A stretch of 6,996 bases of DNA from contig JAVHLO010000179.1 of the NCBI GenBank assembly GCA_031082105.1, positions 1 to 6,996 of the forward strand, given 5' to 3'. Below are positions 6,912 to 6,996 of the stretch, piece after piece. The notes beneath the pieces were generated by a model. It made no database searches. It was not told where the DNA came from and saw only the letters and a list, made by a program, of their open reading frames with translations. Source of the DNA: Planctomycetota bacterium. GTDB lineage: Bacteria > Planctomycetota > MHYJ01 > JACQXL01 > JAVHLO01. How positions within the stretch are numbered: position 1 is the stretch's first letter; every line of letters starts with the position of its first letter. The position numbers and the translations under genes are program-made.

Positions 6912-6952
6912 GCGAGTACGAGTAGCGAGTAGCGAGTAGTGAGCAGCGAGTA
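6912..6952 (+). repeat. GCGAGTA heptamer tandem repeat
   Basis: Six units follow directly after the secretin TAG: GCGAGTA, CGAGTA (one base short), GCGAGTA, GCGAGTA, GTGAGCA, GCGAGTA. Read on the other strand it is TACTCGC repeated. No transposase or target duplication is visible. It may be a simple-sequence array or the edge of a dispersed intergenic repeat that continues past the window. It does not look like a Rho-independent terminator: there is no stem and no T run. Confidence 0.85.
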
Positions 6953-6996
6953 CCGGGAGAAGCGGCCTGGGAACATAGCCCTGACCGTTGGCTACC

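Noticed and set aside
6515..6976. Minus-strand open frame whose N-terminus reads RYSLLTTRYSLL
   Set aside because: The repetitive peptide is simply the heptamer array translated, and the rest is antisense to the secretin channel domain.
6976..6994. Inverted repeat TAGCC/GGCTA with a nine-base loop, possible terminator
   Set aside because: The stem is only five base pairs, no T run follows before the window ends, and a match of this size is expected by chance.

Overview
The window carries one co-directional cluster of six genes, all on the + strand. It is GC-rich, coding-dense, and has only short gaps. The first gene enters from outside the left edge. The cluster encodes two tetratricopeptide-repeat (TPR) proteins, an inner-membrane MotA/TolQ/ExbB-type proton channel, two consecutive ExbD/TolR-type proteins, and a large outer-membrane secretin with its own TPR region. 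A diderm envelope is certain, because a secretin and an ExbB/ExbD system are both present. The style suggests the PVC superphylum (Planctomycetes, Lentisphaerae, Kiritimatiellaeota) or a related uncultured lineage. The signs are an ExbB with its own signal peptide, doubled ExbD, many TPR modules and a TPR-fused secretin. This placement is inference from gene style and could be wrong.

Layout: 3-1052, 3' part of a TPR protein. 1099-2274, exported TPR protein with a small beta-rich N-terminal module. 2340-3098, ExbB/TolQ-like channel. 3142-3666 and 3672-4142, two ExbD/TolR-like proteins five bases apart, sharing a nearly identical DNA segment over the transmembrane helix. 4197-6911, a 904-residue probable lipoprotein secretin with TPR and coiled-coil regions, an STN domain and a C-terminal secretin channel domain. 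6912-6952, a run of six GCGAGTA-type heptamers starting right after the secretin stop codon. The last 44 bases show no gene.

How the genes may work together: ExbB and ExbD form a proton-motive-force-driven stator in the inner membrane, and the secretin forms a large gated ring in the outer membrane. The TPR proteins and the TPR region of the secretin would sit in the periplasm and could bridge or assemble the two. No TonB, no secretion ATPase, no inner-membrane platform protein and no pilins are visible here. The cluster therefore matches neither a standard type II secretion or type IV pilus locus nor a standard TonB locus. The most interesting reading is an uncharacterised envelope-spanning machine in which a proton-driven stator acts on a secretin. 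That is a hypothesis from gene order, not shown by the sequence.
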